Under the pieces are notes generated by a model. That model had not been told where the DNA came from. It was given only the letters and a program-made list of their open reading frames with translations, and made no database searches. A DNA stretch of 64,000 nucleotides from Micromonospora pisi (lineage in GTDB: Bacteria; Actinomycetota; Actinomycetes; Mycobacteriales; Micromonosporaceae). Shown here piece by piece: positions 24,301 to 36,300 of this stretch (positions are counted from its first letter, which is position 1; each line of letters begins with the position of its first letter). The position numbers and the translations under genes were made by a program. The stretch is from the NCBI RefSeq assembly GCF_003633685.1, contig NZ_RBKT01000001.1:1426001-1490000 (forward strand), read 5' to 3'.

Positions 24301-27300
24301 TCGGCGTGTTCGTCAGCCCGGGTGCCAGTCCATTGCGGAGGTAGTCACGGGTGGTGAAGCCAGCGGGATTCGGGATCCCGAGCGGGTCAACCGGCTGGTC
24401 GGCGGGGATGTTCGCTCGACGCCGGTACAGCTCGTCGAAATTCTCGGTTCTGGAACGGAAGACGGTTTCGAAGCCGCGCTCGATACCGTCGTGATCTTCC
24501 CGCAGGTACTGCCGGGCCGATTCGCTGAGGTCCTCGTCGCGGATGACCGACGGATCGACCCGCAGGGCGATCGGGAGATGATTCTTGATCATCCCACCCC
24601 CGATTCGTTGCCGGGCCACCCCTACGGCCTGCGCATAGAGCGCCACCGCGAAGCCACGCAGTTTGGCCACGTCATCGGGCAGGTCGGCGTTTTCCATTCG
24701 GCCGACCATGTCCTCCACGTCGCGGAGGCTGGTGGGGAATCGACCGTTGTTGACTTGGGACCAGAGCAGGTACCTGGCGGCGACCTCGTTCCCGAACTGC
24801 AACGCGGCGTCGAGATCGGTCCGGCCAAAGAAATTCTGCTCGGGATAGTCACGGATGTGGTCCGCGACGTGGGCGAACAGGTCGTACAGCCCCTCGGTCG
24901 GGGTGCCGAACGTGTGTTGGACCAATGCACCCGGCGCGGCGCCGAGGGGTCGGGGACCGATCTCCGTACTGCCGCCGGTGCGGGCAAGCCGGTGCCCCCT
25001 GTGACCGGTCAGGACGTCACCCGCCCCGTAGTACTGCGGTGGCCCATCGGTGTCCGGCACCGCGCTCAGGTCCGCGTCCAACCGCTCAAGCCAGTCCCAG
25101 ATGGAGTCCGGGTCGGTCCGATTCTCCTCCCCCTGGCGCAGCAACCGCATGGGGCGGACCGTCGCCGCCTCCGGAATGTTGACCTCCTGGGCCGGAGTGC
25201 CGGGCGGGGCATCGCTCTGCCGCTCCCAGAAATGGCCGTCCGCGCGGGGAAAGAACCGCCTGCTGTCCACCTTCAGCACGGCGGCCCCGACGCCGAGGCC
25301 CCATACGATCGCAGTGTTGTACCACTGGTGTGGGGTCTTCGACAGCGGCATACGCAGCAGCCGGCTGAACTCGATCTCGATGCCCGATCCGCCGAAGCGG
25401 GAATAGGGCGTCCGGTCGACCATCGCCCGCGCGGACGAGTCGGACTCGACCACCGGCTGGGTCGCGCCGCTTGCCACCTTGCCGTCCGGATTCACCGTCA
25501 ACGCCCGGAGGGCGATATCCGATTCGAGCAGACCGATCTCCCGCCTGTCGCCCGTGGAATCGCGGTCGGGGTCGACCGGAACCACTCGCTGGCCAGCCGG
25601 CGCCTGCGGATCGACCAGTACGACCTGACCATCGGTGGTGTGGTAGTAGAAGAGCCCGTGGCCACGCCGCAGGTTGGGACGTTCCACCAGGAGGAACGCC
25701 GCAGCCCCCGGACCCGCGTCCCGGACCGCCCGCTCCACCTCTGCCCGCGAGGCCAACGGCCAGCGCGTCGGGCTGGCGAAGTGTTCGGTGCCGCGCCGGG
25801 TGTCAACCGTCTGGTCATCGGTGTACCCGGCCCTCCGGACACCGCCGGGGAAAAGCCGCCACCGCGCCTCGTCCTGCAGGATCAGACAATTGTTCGGGTC
25901 GTCGGGTACCCCGACCTCGTCAACCAGGTCCTCGACCAGTGCGGTCAGCTCCGCGCTCGTCAACCGGACGTCGTTGGTACGCAGGAACCGTTCTCGGGCG
26001 GTCCGCCGTACGTCGGTCGACCCGGCGTCTGGCCGCGCCGACCCGCCCGTCTCGTTCACTGGTGCAACAACCGCACCCGAGTCGTCGTCACCCACCAACT
26101 CCGCCGGATCAACCACCCCGGCATTCACCGGCGGACGAACATCGTCGGTCAGCGGAAGGAAAACCCACTCCACATCCCCGTCCGGCCGCAGGGCCAACCC
26201 ACCCCGTTGCCCATCAAGGAAAGCCACCGAGTCACGCGGATCAGCCCCCGGCTGATCAGCGACCCGGACCACGTTGATCGCATGCGAGGTCCCCGCCCCG
26301 ACACCGTCCGAGGCCCGGCGCCGGGCCAACAGCACACCCTGCGCCCCCACCGGAGCAGCCGCCATCACCTCACGAACCGACTCCACATCCGTCCGGAACA
26401 CCGGCGACAACACATCATCCGGCAGACGCAACTCCTGCCGCTGAAACGCCAACAGATGCGACTCCGGCATGGTCGCCTCCGGCGGAGCCTGCCAACCAGA
26501 CTCCTCACCCCGCCTGAGATTCATAGCCGTGACCATCGCGACCAACACACAGTTCGTGTCAGACCCAGCCGGGTTCACCGACCCCAACCAGCCGAACTCC
26601 GCCCGCGCCCCCGCATCGTCCACAAACCGTGACGGAAGAAACCCAACCGACCCACCCGGCAGACCCGCACCCGCCCAACCCTGACCAGACCCACCAAACG
26701 ACGACCCCGACCGAGTCCCATGCCCAGCCCCCGACCGGTATCCAGACCCAACCGACGAACCCCCACCAAAAACCTGACCCGACCCCGGACCACCCGGGAA
26801 TCGACTCGAAGACCCGCCCAGACCCGAGTACCCCTGCCCCGGTGCCGACTGCGGGCCACTCGGCTGCCCGGCATCGGATCGCCGCCCCCGTCGGCCCCGG
26901 CTCGGCTCGCCCCCCGCGTTCTCCTCGGCCGTGAGCCCGGCGAAGGAGGTCGTCATCCCGTCGACCGGAACGAGCGGGCGCTGGAGCAGGGGCCTGATCG
27001 CCGCAAGGATGTCCCGGATGTCTCGCGCCCTGAGCGCGGCAGTGCGAGCGTCGACCACCGTCGGCGAATAGGTGCTGAGTTGCCGGGCGACCTCTTCCAA
27101 GTTCTGACCGGCCCACAGCAGTGGTCGCGGCCACGACGGGTGGGCCGGGCCGACGGAGATGGCCCCCAACTGCCGGGAGATATCCGCCACCTGACGTGCG
27201 GTGATCAGGCCCGCGCCGCTCGAAGGCGGCGCCCATTCGTTCATCTTGTCGAGGAACGAGTTGATCCGGTTCGTCAGAGCCGCCCCTGGCGACGGCTCGG

Positions 27301-30300
27301 CCTGCTCCCTACGCTCGCCCTCGGCACGCAGTGCGCCGAGCAGGTTCACGACTGTGTCGTGGTCACTGTCCATCTCGTCCACCGACACGCGCGCTACGCG
27401 GAGTCCCCGGATCTCGAATACGGCGGACGGTTTCATCCGACCTCGGTTGTCGGCAAGTTGTGCGAACGCGTCCGGGTCATCCGACCCGGTGTTCAAACCG
27501 ACGGCGAACAACTGGTCGATCTCGACCTGAGGGTTCTCCCGCAGGGCATTGTCCAGATACTGGGCGAGCGTGTACCGCTCGACATCCGGCACCTCCGGAG
27601 TCTTCAGCCGTTCGAGGTAGTCCATCGTGTCGACGTCCGGCCACCGCCAATTGCCCGGGTCCTGGAAGTTGCTTTCCCTCGTGATGTGTCTGCGGAATCG
27701 CTCGCGCCACAACGTCCTGATGGTGGGAGCCTGGACTTCGAGGAAGGAACGTACCGGCCCCGGCAAACTCGCGCGGACCGCGCGGAGCGGATTCCGGAGA
27801 CCGAGTGCAAGCAGGTTCTTCACCAACCTGCGCGTTCGGACGCTCGCGTTCTCGGCGGCGGCGGAGACGTGCGTGTAGGTATGGATCATGAAATCCCAGA
27901 GCTGTACGACTTCCGGCATGTGTCGGTACGCATCGACCTGATCCGGCCGGACACCCAGATAGAGCGCGACAACTCCTCGGCCAAACTCGATGCCGCCGCG
28001 CAGGAGTTGCTGCGGCTCAGGTGCGAGCCTGTCCCCTTGCACCAGCCACTCCGCCAGGCCCAGGGCGTCGCCGATGGGTACGTCGACGTTCCACTGGACA
28101 TACATCTTGGTGTCCACGAACGGTATGAAAATCTCCGCATCCCGACCCTCGTCCGTGATCTCCCAGCCATCTTCGGGTCGGTAGATCTCCTCAATCGACG
28201 TCCCTCGCAAATTCGGGTCGTCCCGCCAGCGCGGCGCCTGCGTTGCCCGATCGAGGACTCCACGGAAAATCGGAGTGACGCCGCTCCAGGATGGCCGCCC
28301 CTCGTCCGCGACACGGTCGGCCACGGTCGGGTGGATTCTCTGCTCGACGATCGGGAAACTCGACCATCTACCCCCGTGGCGCAGACGGAAGGGAGCCGTT
28401 TCGCCATCCGGATAGAGAAGGCCGTCGGCAGCAAGAAAAAAGGACTTCTTGTCTACCGTCACGTCCATGTCGTGCGCCATCTCCACACCGGGACCGGCGC
28501 GCCTCTTCGCCAGGATCGGGCCCTGTTTCGGATCCACGTCCGGGCGTAGCCGCACGATCACCCGCAACTCGGCCTCGGCGGCAACGCCTTCGGCCGCACC
28601 GGTCAATGCGGCCGGGTCGACCACGTGCGAACCTTCCGGCGCGCCGATCTCATCGCTCATCGGAAGGAAGTAGATGTCCCCGAACGGGTCCGGCTCCTGC
28701 CCCCACCCGGCCCGCTGCGCATCGAGGAAGTGCACCTCACCACCGTCACGCACCACCACGTTGAACGCGTGCGAGGCACCCACCCCGAAACCCGCATCCC
28801 GTTCCCGGACCAGCACGATGCCCCGCGACCCCGCCGGGGCCGCCGCCATCAACGCCCGAACCGACTCCCAATCGGTCCGATAGACCCGCGCCTGGTCGCC
28901 CGGCAGGTTCAACTGCTGACGCTGACGCGCCACCAGATGCGACTCCGGCAAAGGCCCTGAAGACGGAACCTCCTCCACCAGGAACGTGTCATCCGGGTCC
29001 AGATTCATGTCTGCGGAGATCGCGAGCAGCACACAGTTCGTAGCCGACCCGTCGGAATTCATCGTCCCCAACCACGGATACATCGCCACCGCCCGCGCAT
29101 CATCAGTCGCCGGCGACAACACCTCCTCGGCAGGCTCACCAACCCGCGCGGCATCCACCGGACCGGTCTGCCCCGACACCGCGAAACGGCCCCGCCGGGA
29201 GTCGTCAGCCGGAAGCAACTCGGCGGCTGGCCGGCGGCTCATGCCGTACAGGCCCTCCGGATAGGCGAAGTTCACCACCTGCCCGTTCGGCAGGTACGCC
29301 ACCACGGTCATCCCGTACCGGTAGTACGTGTACTCCGTCCGGTCCTCCGGGTCGCGCTGAATGATTTCGTTGAGCCCCTGGCTCGAGTTCCGCTCGGGGT
29401 CGAGCCCGCCCGACCGCCCAGCCGGGCGGTTGGGCGAGGTGACCGGGGTGGTCGTCCGCTGGCCGTAACCGTGTCCGTCCAGTTGTTCCCGCAGCGGCTG
29501 ACCGTCCTCGTCGAGCAGTTGTGACACCTCGGTGAGGACCACGCCGAGCCGGATCCCGGTGCCGGGCAGTTCGTACCGGTGGGCGAGCAGTTGCGCCAGG
29601 CGGGGACGCAGGTTTGGCTCACCGGTGAACTGCGCGGGGTCGACCAGGACGTCCCCGAGTCCGAAACCGGTGTCCGACATCAGGTACCGGTGCAGGAGCC
29701 GGGCCACCCGGGACGCCGGGTCGCTGCCCTGTAGCAGCCGCGATACGTCTTCGCCGGAGTCCGCGTCCCGAACGTCGGACCGGCTCGTTTCCTCGGGCCG
29801 CGCCGCCGGTGCCAGCGCCTCGAGCAGGACGTTCCCGAGGTCGCGGGCCGCCGGCAGAGCCATCGGGATGAAGGTTCGGTCGTCGGTGACCAGCGTGTTG
29901 AGGTTCGGACCTGCCGGCGCGGTGCCCCCCTCGGGCGAGCCCGGCGGTGGCGCGTCCGGCGACTGCGACTCGGGTTCCGGGACGCGCAGCAGGGGCTGCC
30001 ACGGGTTGCTCGTGTCCTCCACCGACCTGGTCAGGTGCGCCGGTAGCAACCGGCGGGCCGACCCGCCCTCGGTCTGTCTCACCTCCCGCCAGACGAACGG
30101 CTGGTGCTGGTCGAGGAAGGTACGCACCGTCTGGTCGGCCCCGAACCAGCCCGCCACGCCCAGCAGCACCGAATGGGCGCCGGTACCGATGGTCTGCAAC
30201 GCCTCGGGCATCCGGGCCGAATAGCTGATCTCGACGACGAAGGTGACGGCGTTGTTCTGTTCGTGCGAGCCGGACGTGCCGTACTGGAAGACGTTTCGCA

Positions 30301-33300
30301 CGCTGTCCCGCTGACCGCGCCCGGAGCCTCCGCGCCGCTGTCCGCCCGGGCGGAAACGCCCGCCGCTTCCGGCGGACCAGACCGACGACTCACTCTCCTC
30401 CTCGGCGTCGATCGCCTCGTCGCGGATGGTCAGGCTCGCCTCCGGCCGGCTCAGGTCCGACGCTGGCGCGCCCAGCCGCCCGGTGATCCGGATGTAGACG
30501 AAGCCGGTCCCGTTCAACGGTCCGGGCGCCAGGAACCAGCCACGTGCACCCGAGCCGAACAGGTCGGCCGCCCACAGCTCGAGTGCGTCAGGGGAGAAAG
30601 TCCGGGAGATCTGCTGCCACAGCTCGTTCGGCCGATCCTGGTCCTGGAGGAGGAGTCCCCGATCGACGAGCGTGGCGCGGATGCCTTCCAACAGACCAAC
30701 CGCACGCAACTGCTCGAATCGGCTGGCTGCCTGACCGAGCACCGGGTCCACGTCGGTCCGCACGGGCCGGTCCGGCAGTGTCACCGGGGTCGCGTTCGGC
30801 AGACCGAGATCGGCGGCGAACCGATCCGGCACCGCGAACTCCAGGCCGTTCTCGAGATCCAGGGTCCCCCGCAGGTCCCGCGTGACGGAGGCGTTCCAGC
30901 GGACCAGTCGCACCGTGAATCGGACCCGTCCGGCGCGGTAGGCCTGCACGGTGTCGCGGTACGTGGCGCCGGTGGTGCCGCTGCTGCCGGACCTGACCGC
31001 GTCGGACATGGACCGGTCCGTGGACGCGCCGCCGGAAAAGCCGAGAGCGAGGGGGTTCGCCGCCGACGACTCGTCGTTCGCGGGGACCGCGCCGGTGCTC
31101 CTGGTGCCGGCCGAACGGGTCAGCTCCATGCTCTCGACCACGTCGAAGTGGGTATCCGTCCGCGCGTACTGCTCGACCACGGTGGTCTCGCTGGCCCGCA
31201 GGTGTTCCGGCTCGGACACCACGGCTGAGATCTCGACCGCCGATTCCCAGCCGTCCTCCTTCCCGAGCGACACGGCCCAGGAGGAGCCGCGACCGACCAG
31301 GGACACGAAGTGGGCATCGAGTTCGCTCGGCACCCCCAGGTCCCACAGCGCCTCGGGCCAGTTCATCGGCTCCCGGTGCCAGCCCTCCGGGCGGTTGTGG
31401 AGCATCGCGTAGAGGCGCGCCGCCAGGGCCGGTAGCTCCGGCAGCTCCGCGAAGCGCGGAAACACCCCGGCGACGCCGAGCGTGTCGAACGGGACCGGTG
31501 ACCCGGAAAGTGGCGGGGGCGGCGTGCCGGGCGGGTAGACCCGGGCCTGGACCGCCGCCGCCTCCGCTGCGGTGACCGGCTGCCGCGGTAGGTGTTCCTC
31601 GGGCACGACGACCTGCTGCTGGACGTCCGGCCCGTCGATCAGCCAGGTCGACCGTTCGCCGCCGTCCGGTCGTACGACGACCTCGTAGACCATCTCGTAC
31701 GTGTGCTCGCGCACCATGCCGTTGGTCGTCATACGCCGATAGCTCCGGGCCACCCGCGACTGGGCGCGCTCGGTGCTCCGTACGAGCGAGACCTCGGTCT
31801 GCAGCCCGTCGAACGACAGTTGGGCGGACTCACCCAGCCCGAAGGTGAGAGCCGCCGCGAGGCCGGTGCCCGCCGACTGCCTATCGGTGACCGCGGCCCC
31901 CGATCCCGCTGAGAGCATCGCCTGGTTGCTGACCGCCATCGGATACGACTGGCTGTCGAGCCGCTGCCTCGGGTGCCCGACAACGAGCACCTCGTACCGC
32001 TTGCCGCCGATCTGGAAGACGGCGAAGATACCGGTCCGGAGCCGCCCTGGGTCGCCTTCGAGCGCGGGCATCCCGTAGTGGACGTAGACGCCTCGCTGCA
32101 CCTCCCCCCAGATCGGGGCGTCCGACGCGATGGCGGCGGGATCGACGTTCGCCCGCAGCACCGCCAGCACCAACGGCGCGACCCGCGCACCGCCGGGCAG
32201 GCCGTTGGTGGTGCCCGGGCCGTCGCCACGGCGTGCTGCCAGGATCAGCGGCTCGTCGGACTGCGGCGCCGCCGGCTGGAACGGCGTGCGGGCCTGGGGC
32301 GCGTCCGGCCGATGTGGGCCCAGCCGATGGTCGACCTGCTCCGCCGTCATCGGTGCCGGCGGCTGCTCCAGGGCTGGCGTGATCAGTGGCCGGAACCGCG
32401 GCGGTACGGGCGTGGTGGCGAGCGGTGCGCCGAAGCGGGCCTGTTCGAAGGCGTCCGTCTCGGTGGCTGGCACCCCGAGTTCGGCGACAGCGGGGGCGGT
32501 CACCGGGTTGAACCGGTGGGTACTCGACGTGACGCTGACCCGCACTGACGCCGAGGCCTGGTAGCGAACCTGCGGCGTCTCCCGGCTGAGCACCGTGTGG
32601 GTCATGCCCTCGACGCTGAGGTCCTGCGCCGTCGACCGTCCCCATTTCTTGTTCACGTACGGGCCGAACCCGCCCTCGACGACGCCGCCGCCCAACCCGC
32701 CAGTGGTCCAACCGAGGGACCCGTTGACGGAGGAAGCGACAGCCCGGCCCGCAGACGCCCCGCGAACCACCCCGAGGTCGTCCTGGACCGCGACGCCCGG
32801 GACCTCGCCGAGACGTTGCATCTCCCGCAGGGTGAGCTGGACGGTGACGTGGCCCTGGAACTCTTGTCCCCCGTCTACCGGAACCACCAGCAGGTCCGTG
32901 CTGTCCACGCCGCTGAGCAACCAACGGCTGCGGTCGAGGGCGGTCCGCTCGTTGAGCAACTGGCTGCCGGCCTGCCGGGCAACCTGCGCGGCGGAAGCGG
33001 CCGGCAGGTCGCCCTCCCGCAACGTCCGGTGCAGGTAGCGCACGGCGGGCGTGAGATTGATCGCGGTCAGCGTCTCGCGGGCCGTCGACGGTCCCGGCCG
33101 CGCTCCTTCGGCCGGCCCGACCAGTGGCGTCTGGCGCGGCTGGTGGTCCTGGCCAACCGCCTGCTCCGGCAGCTTGACGACCAGCAGACCGCGCTCGGTC
33201 GGGACCGCTACCGGCTCGCCCCACTGGTGTCCGTCGACGGAGATCTCGAACTCGACCCCGCTGACGAAGTTGACGCCGGTGCCGGCACGGAGCCTCCGCC

Positions 33301-36300
33301 CAGAGATGACCCCGTACGACTGGACCGTCGAGCGGTGCTCGCTACTGTCGACCCCCGGCCGCAGACCCGTCAGTACGGAGAGATAGCCGAACCCGAGGTT
33401 GGCCGCCGTGCCCACTGCTCGCGCGACACCGCCCGACACTGCCTGCCGCTGACTGGTGGTGCTGGTCGTGGTCGACCCCACGGGGAGGTCGAACCGGTTC
33501 CCGCCCGGCGCGGGCTCCTCCACCGCCTTGAGCGCGTACAACCTGGGCTTGATCCAGACCAACCGGTCGCCGATCACCCCGACCCAGCCCTCACGCAGCA
33601 GGTCGTCCCACTTCTCGGTGTTCTCCTCGCCGAGCGCCCGCCCGGCGACGGTGAGGGCGTCCGGGACATCCGGCGAGATCTGGTCGGCCGGGAAGTCCGA
33701 CCGACCCTCGTCGTGCGACGGTTCGATCCGAAGAAGTTCGACGAGCCGATCCTGCATCCCCTGCCGCAGCATCATCTCCTCGGTCGCGGTACCCCCGGGC
33801 AGCTCCGCCGGCAGGGCAGGCAGGTCCGCCACGATTTCCCGGGCCAGTTCGGCCTCCCCCTCCCAGCCGGCCGACTGGACGCTGAACTCACCGGTGGCAC
33901 CCTGCTCGATGTACCACGGTGCCGTCACACGGTCCACGGACGTCTCATCAACGAACGACTCGTCGACCGACGAGTCATCGACCGACCCGTCCTCGACGAA
34001 CGACTCGTCGACCGACGACGACTCATCGGCCGACGGCTGGACCGAGGCCGGATTGGCGGGCGACACCGGCACGGGGACGGGTTGCGGGGTGCTTCCCACC
34101 CCGTCGCTCGGCTCCCGGGAGATCGACCGCCGGTTCTGCTCGACTCTCTCGGCGAGATACCGAGCATCGATCTCGAACAGCGCGGAGGGTGGTCTGGACC
34201 CGAAACCCTCCTGCGGCAGGTCGACCCGGAACCGCCGGAGCAGTTGCGAACCGCGCGGTGACGGATCCTCCCGGACCTGGTCCTCGGTGACCTCCTCCAC
34301 GGTCACGGATACCGGCGGCTGACCTGGCGTGGACTCGACCCGCGCCCCCTGAGCTGCGGCGGGGGGCGGCGCCGACACCGGCGCGGTGGCGGGAGCCGGC
34401 CCGGCCTCGGGGACGAGGACGGACGTGGCTTCGGGTGTGGACGCCGATCCGGACCCGGGTGCGGACACCGGAGGTTCGAATTCCGCACCCATTCTGCGAT
34501 GTCGGGAGCGTGGATTGCGGACCTCCGACTCGGCCGCCTCCGACGGCGACTCCACCGTGGCAGCCGGGGACACAACACCGTCAGCGACGTCAGACGACTG
34601 AGGGACCCCAGCGTCACCCGCCAACTCTGCCGGATCAACCACCACGGAATTCGCCGGCACACCGATTCCATCGGTCACCGGCAGGAAAATCAACTCGACA
34701 ATCTCGTCCGGCACCCGGGCCAACCCGCCCCGCTGCCCGTCGAGAAAGACCACCCCACTCTCGTCACGGAGGACGTTGAACGCGTGCGAGGTACCAACCG
34801 CACCACCGTCCACCCGACCACGCACCAACAGCACACCCCGTGACCCCGCCGGAGCCGCCGCCATCACCGCCCGAACCGACTCCACATCCGTACGCAACAC
34901 CAGAGGATCGGCATCCTTCAACTGCTGACGCTGATACGCCACCAGATCCAACTCCGGCATGACACTCTCCGCCGGGGCCTGCCACACAAATTCCTCACCC
35001 GGAACCGCACTCATATCCGTGGCAATCGCGGTCAACACACAGTTCGTGTCAGACCCGTCCGGATTCACCAACCCCAACCACGGAAACGCCTCCAACACCG
35101 CGGCGTCGTCGGCAAACCGCGACGGGACGACCTGGCCCGACTCACCCGACGAGTCCACACCCGCCCAGCGACCACCGGACTGCCCGCCGGAGGAACCCGT
35201 CGGCCCCTGCCCCGGCGCCCACCCGTACGGGGGGTTCTGCCACGGCGCCGGATCGGAAGACTGCGACGGCACCGAAGGACCCGAACCACTTCGGTACGCG
35301 CCACCCGACGGCGTGGGCCCGTACACCGGACCACCGCTGGGCTGGGCAGGTGGCAACACGACCGGATAGGAGGGATGCGGTCCGCGTTGCTGTACCGGTC
35401 CGGCCGGGCCACCGGCGTTGAATTGCCGTTTCCGTCGAGTCTGACTCGGGTTGCCCTCACCCCTGTTTGCGCTCGTGGTCAGGCCGGAAAACGTCGCCGA
35501 CAATTGATCAACCGCCGCATTCGGAGGTGGAAGCAGAGACATGATCTGTCCGAGAATTTGCCGGATGTCCTCCGCCCGGCTAATCGCCGAGCGACTGTCG
35601 GCTCCCGGGGTCATCGTATAGTGGCGAAGTTGGCGGGCTATCTCTCCCAGTTGTGCTCTGACCGCCAGAAGTGGTTGCGGCCAGGACGGGTGGGCCGCAC
35701 CGACGGCGACGGCACCCAGTTGCCGGGAAATCTCCGTCATCTGATGGTCGGTGATCAGGCCCAGGCCGCTCGACACCGGAGCCCACCCGTTCATTGCTCG
35801 AACAAATGCGCTCACCTGGTACGTCAGACGCAGTGCCGGCGACTGACCGCCTCGCTCCCGACGCTCGCCCTCGGCACGCAGATCCCCGAGCAGCTCGACG
35901 ATCTCGTCATGATCTGCGTCCATCTCATCCGCCGACACTCGATCCGTGCGAAGTCTCCGGATCTCGTATACCGCAGATTCCTTCAATCGACCCCGGTTGT
36001 CGTCAAGTCGCGCGAAAGGTTCTGAACCTGATCCACTGTTCAGGCCCACGGCGACATCTTGGTCGATACGAAACTCAGGATTGCCGACCAGGGCGTTGTC
36101 CAGATATTGCCCGATGGTGTACCGCTGGACAGATTCCGATATCTTCGGTGTTCTCAGGTGAAGGAAATTGGTAGTATCAAGGTTCCGACGCCAGCTCTGT
36201 TCGAAACGAAAAGCGCTCTCATTTAGGATATGCCTGCGGAAGCGCTCGGCCCACATCGCCTTGATGGTCGGGGCGTTGGCGTCAAGGAACACCTGCACCG

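Noticed and set aside
24155..26632. Long plus-strand frames antisense to the giant gene (825, 609, 554 and 497 codons)
   Set aside because: They are compositional shadows in GC-rich DNA, Arg/Pro/His-rich without domains or ribosome sites, whereas the minus strand encodes recognisable domains throughout.
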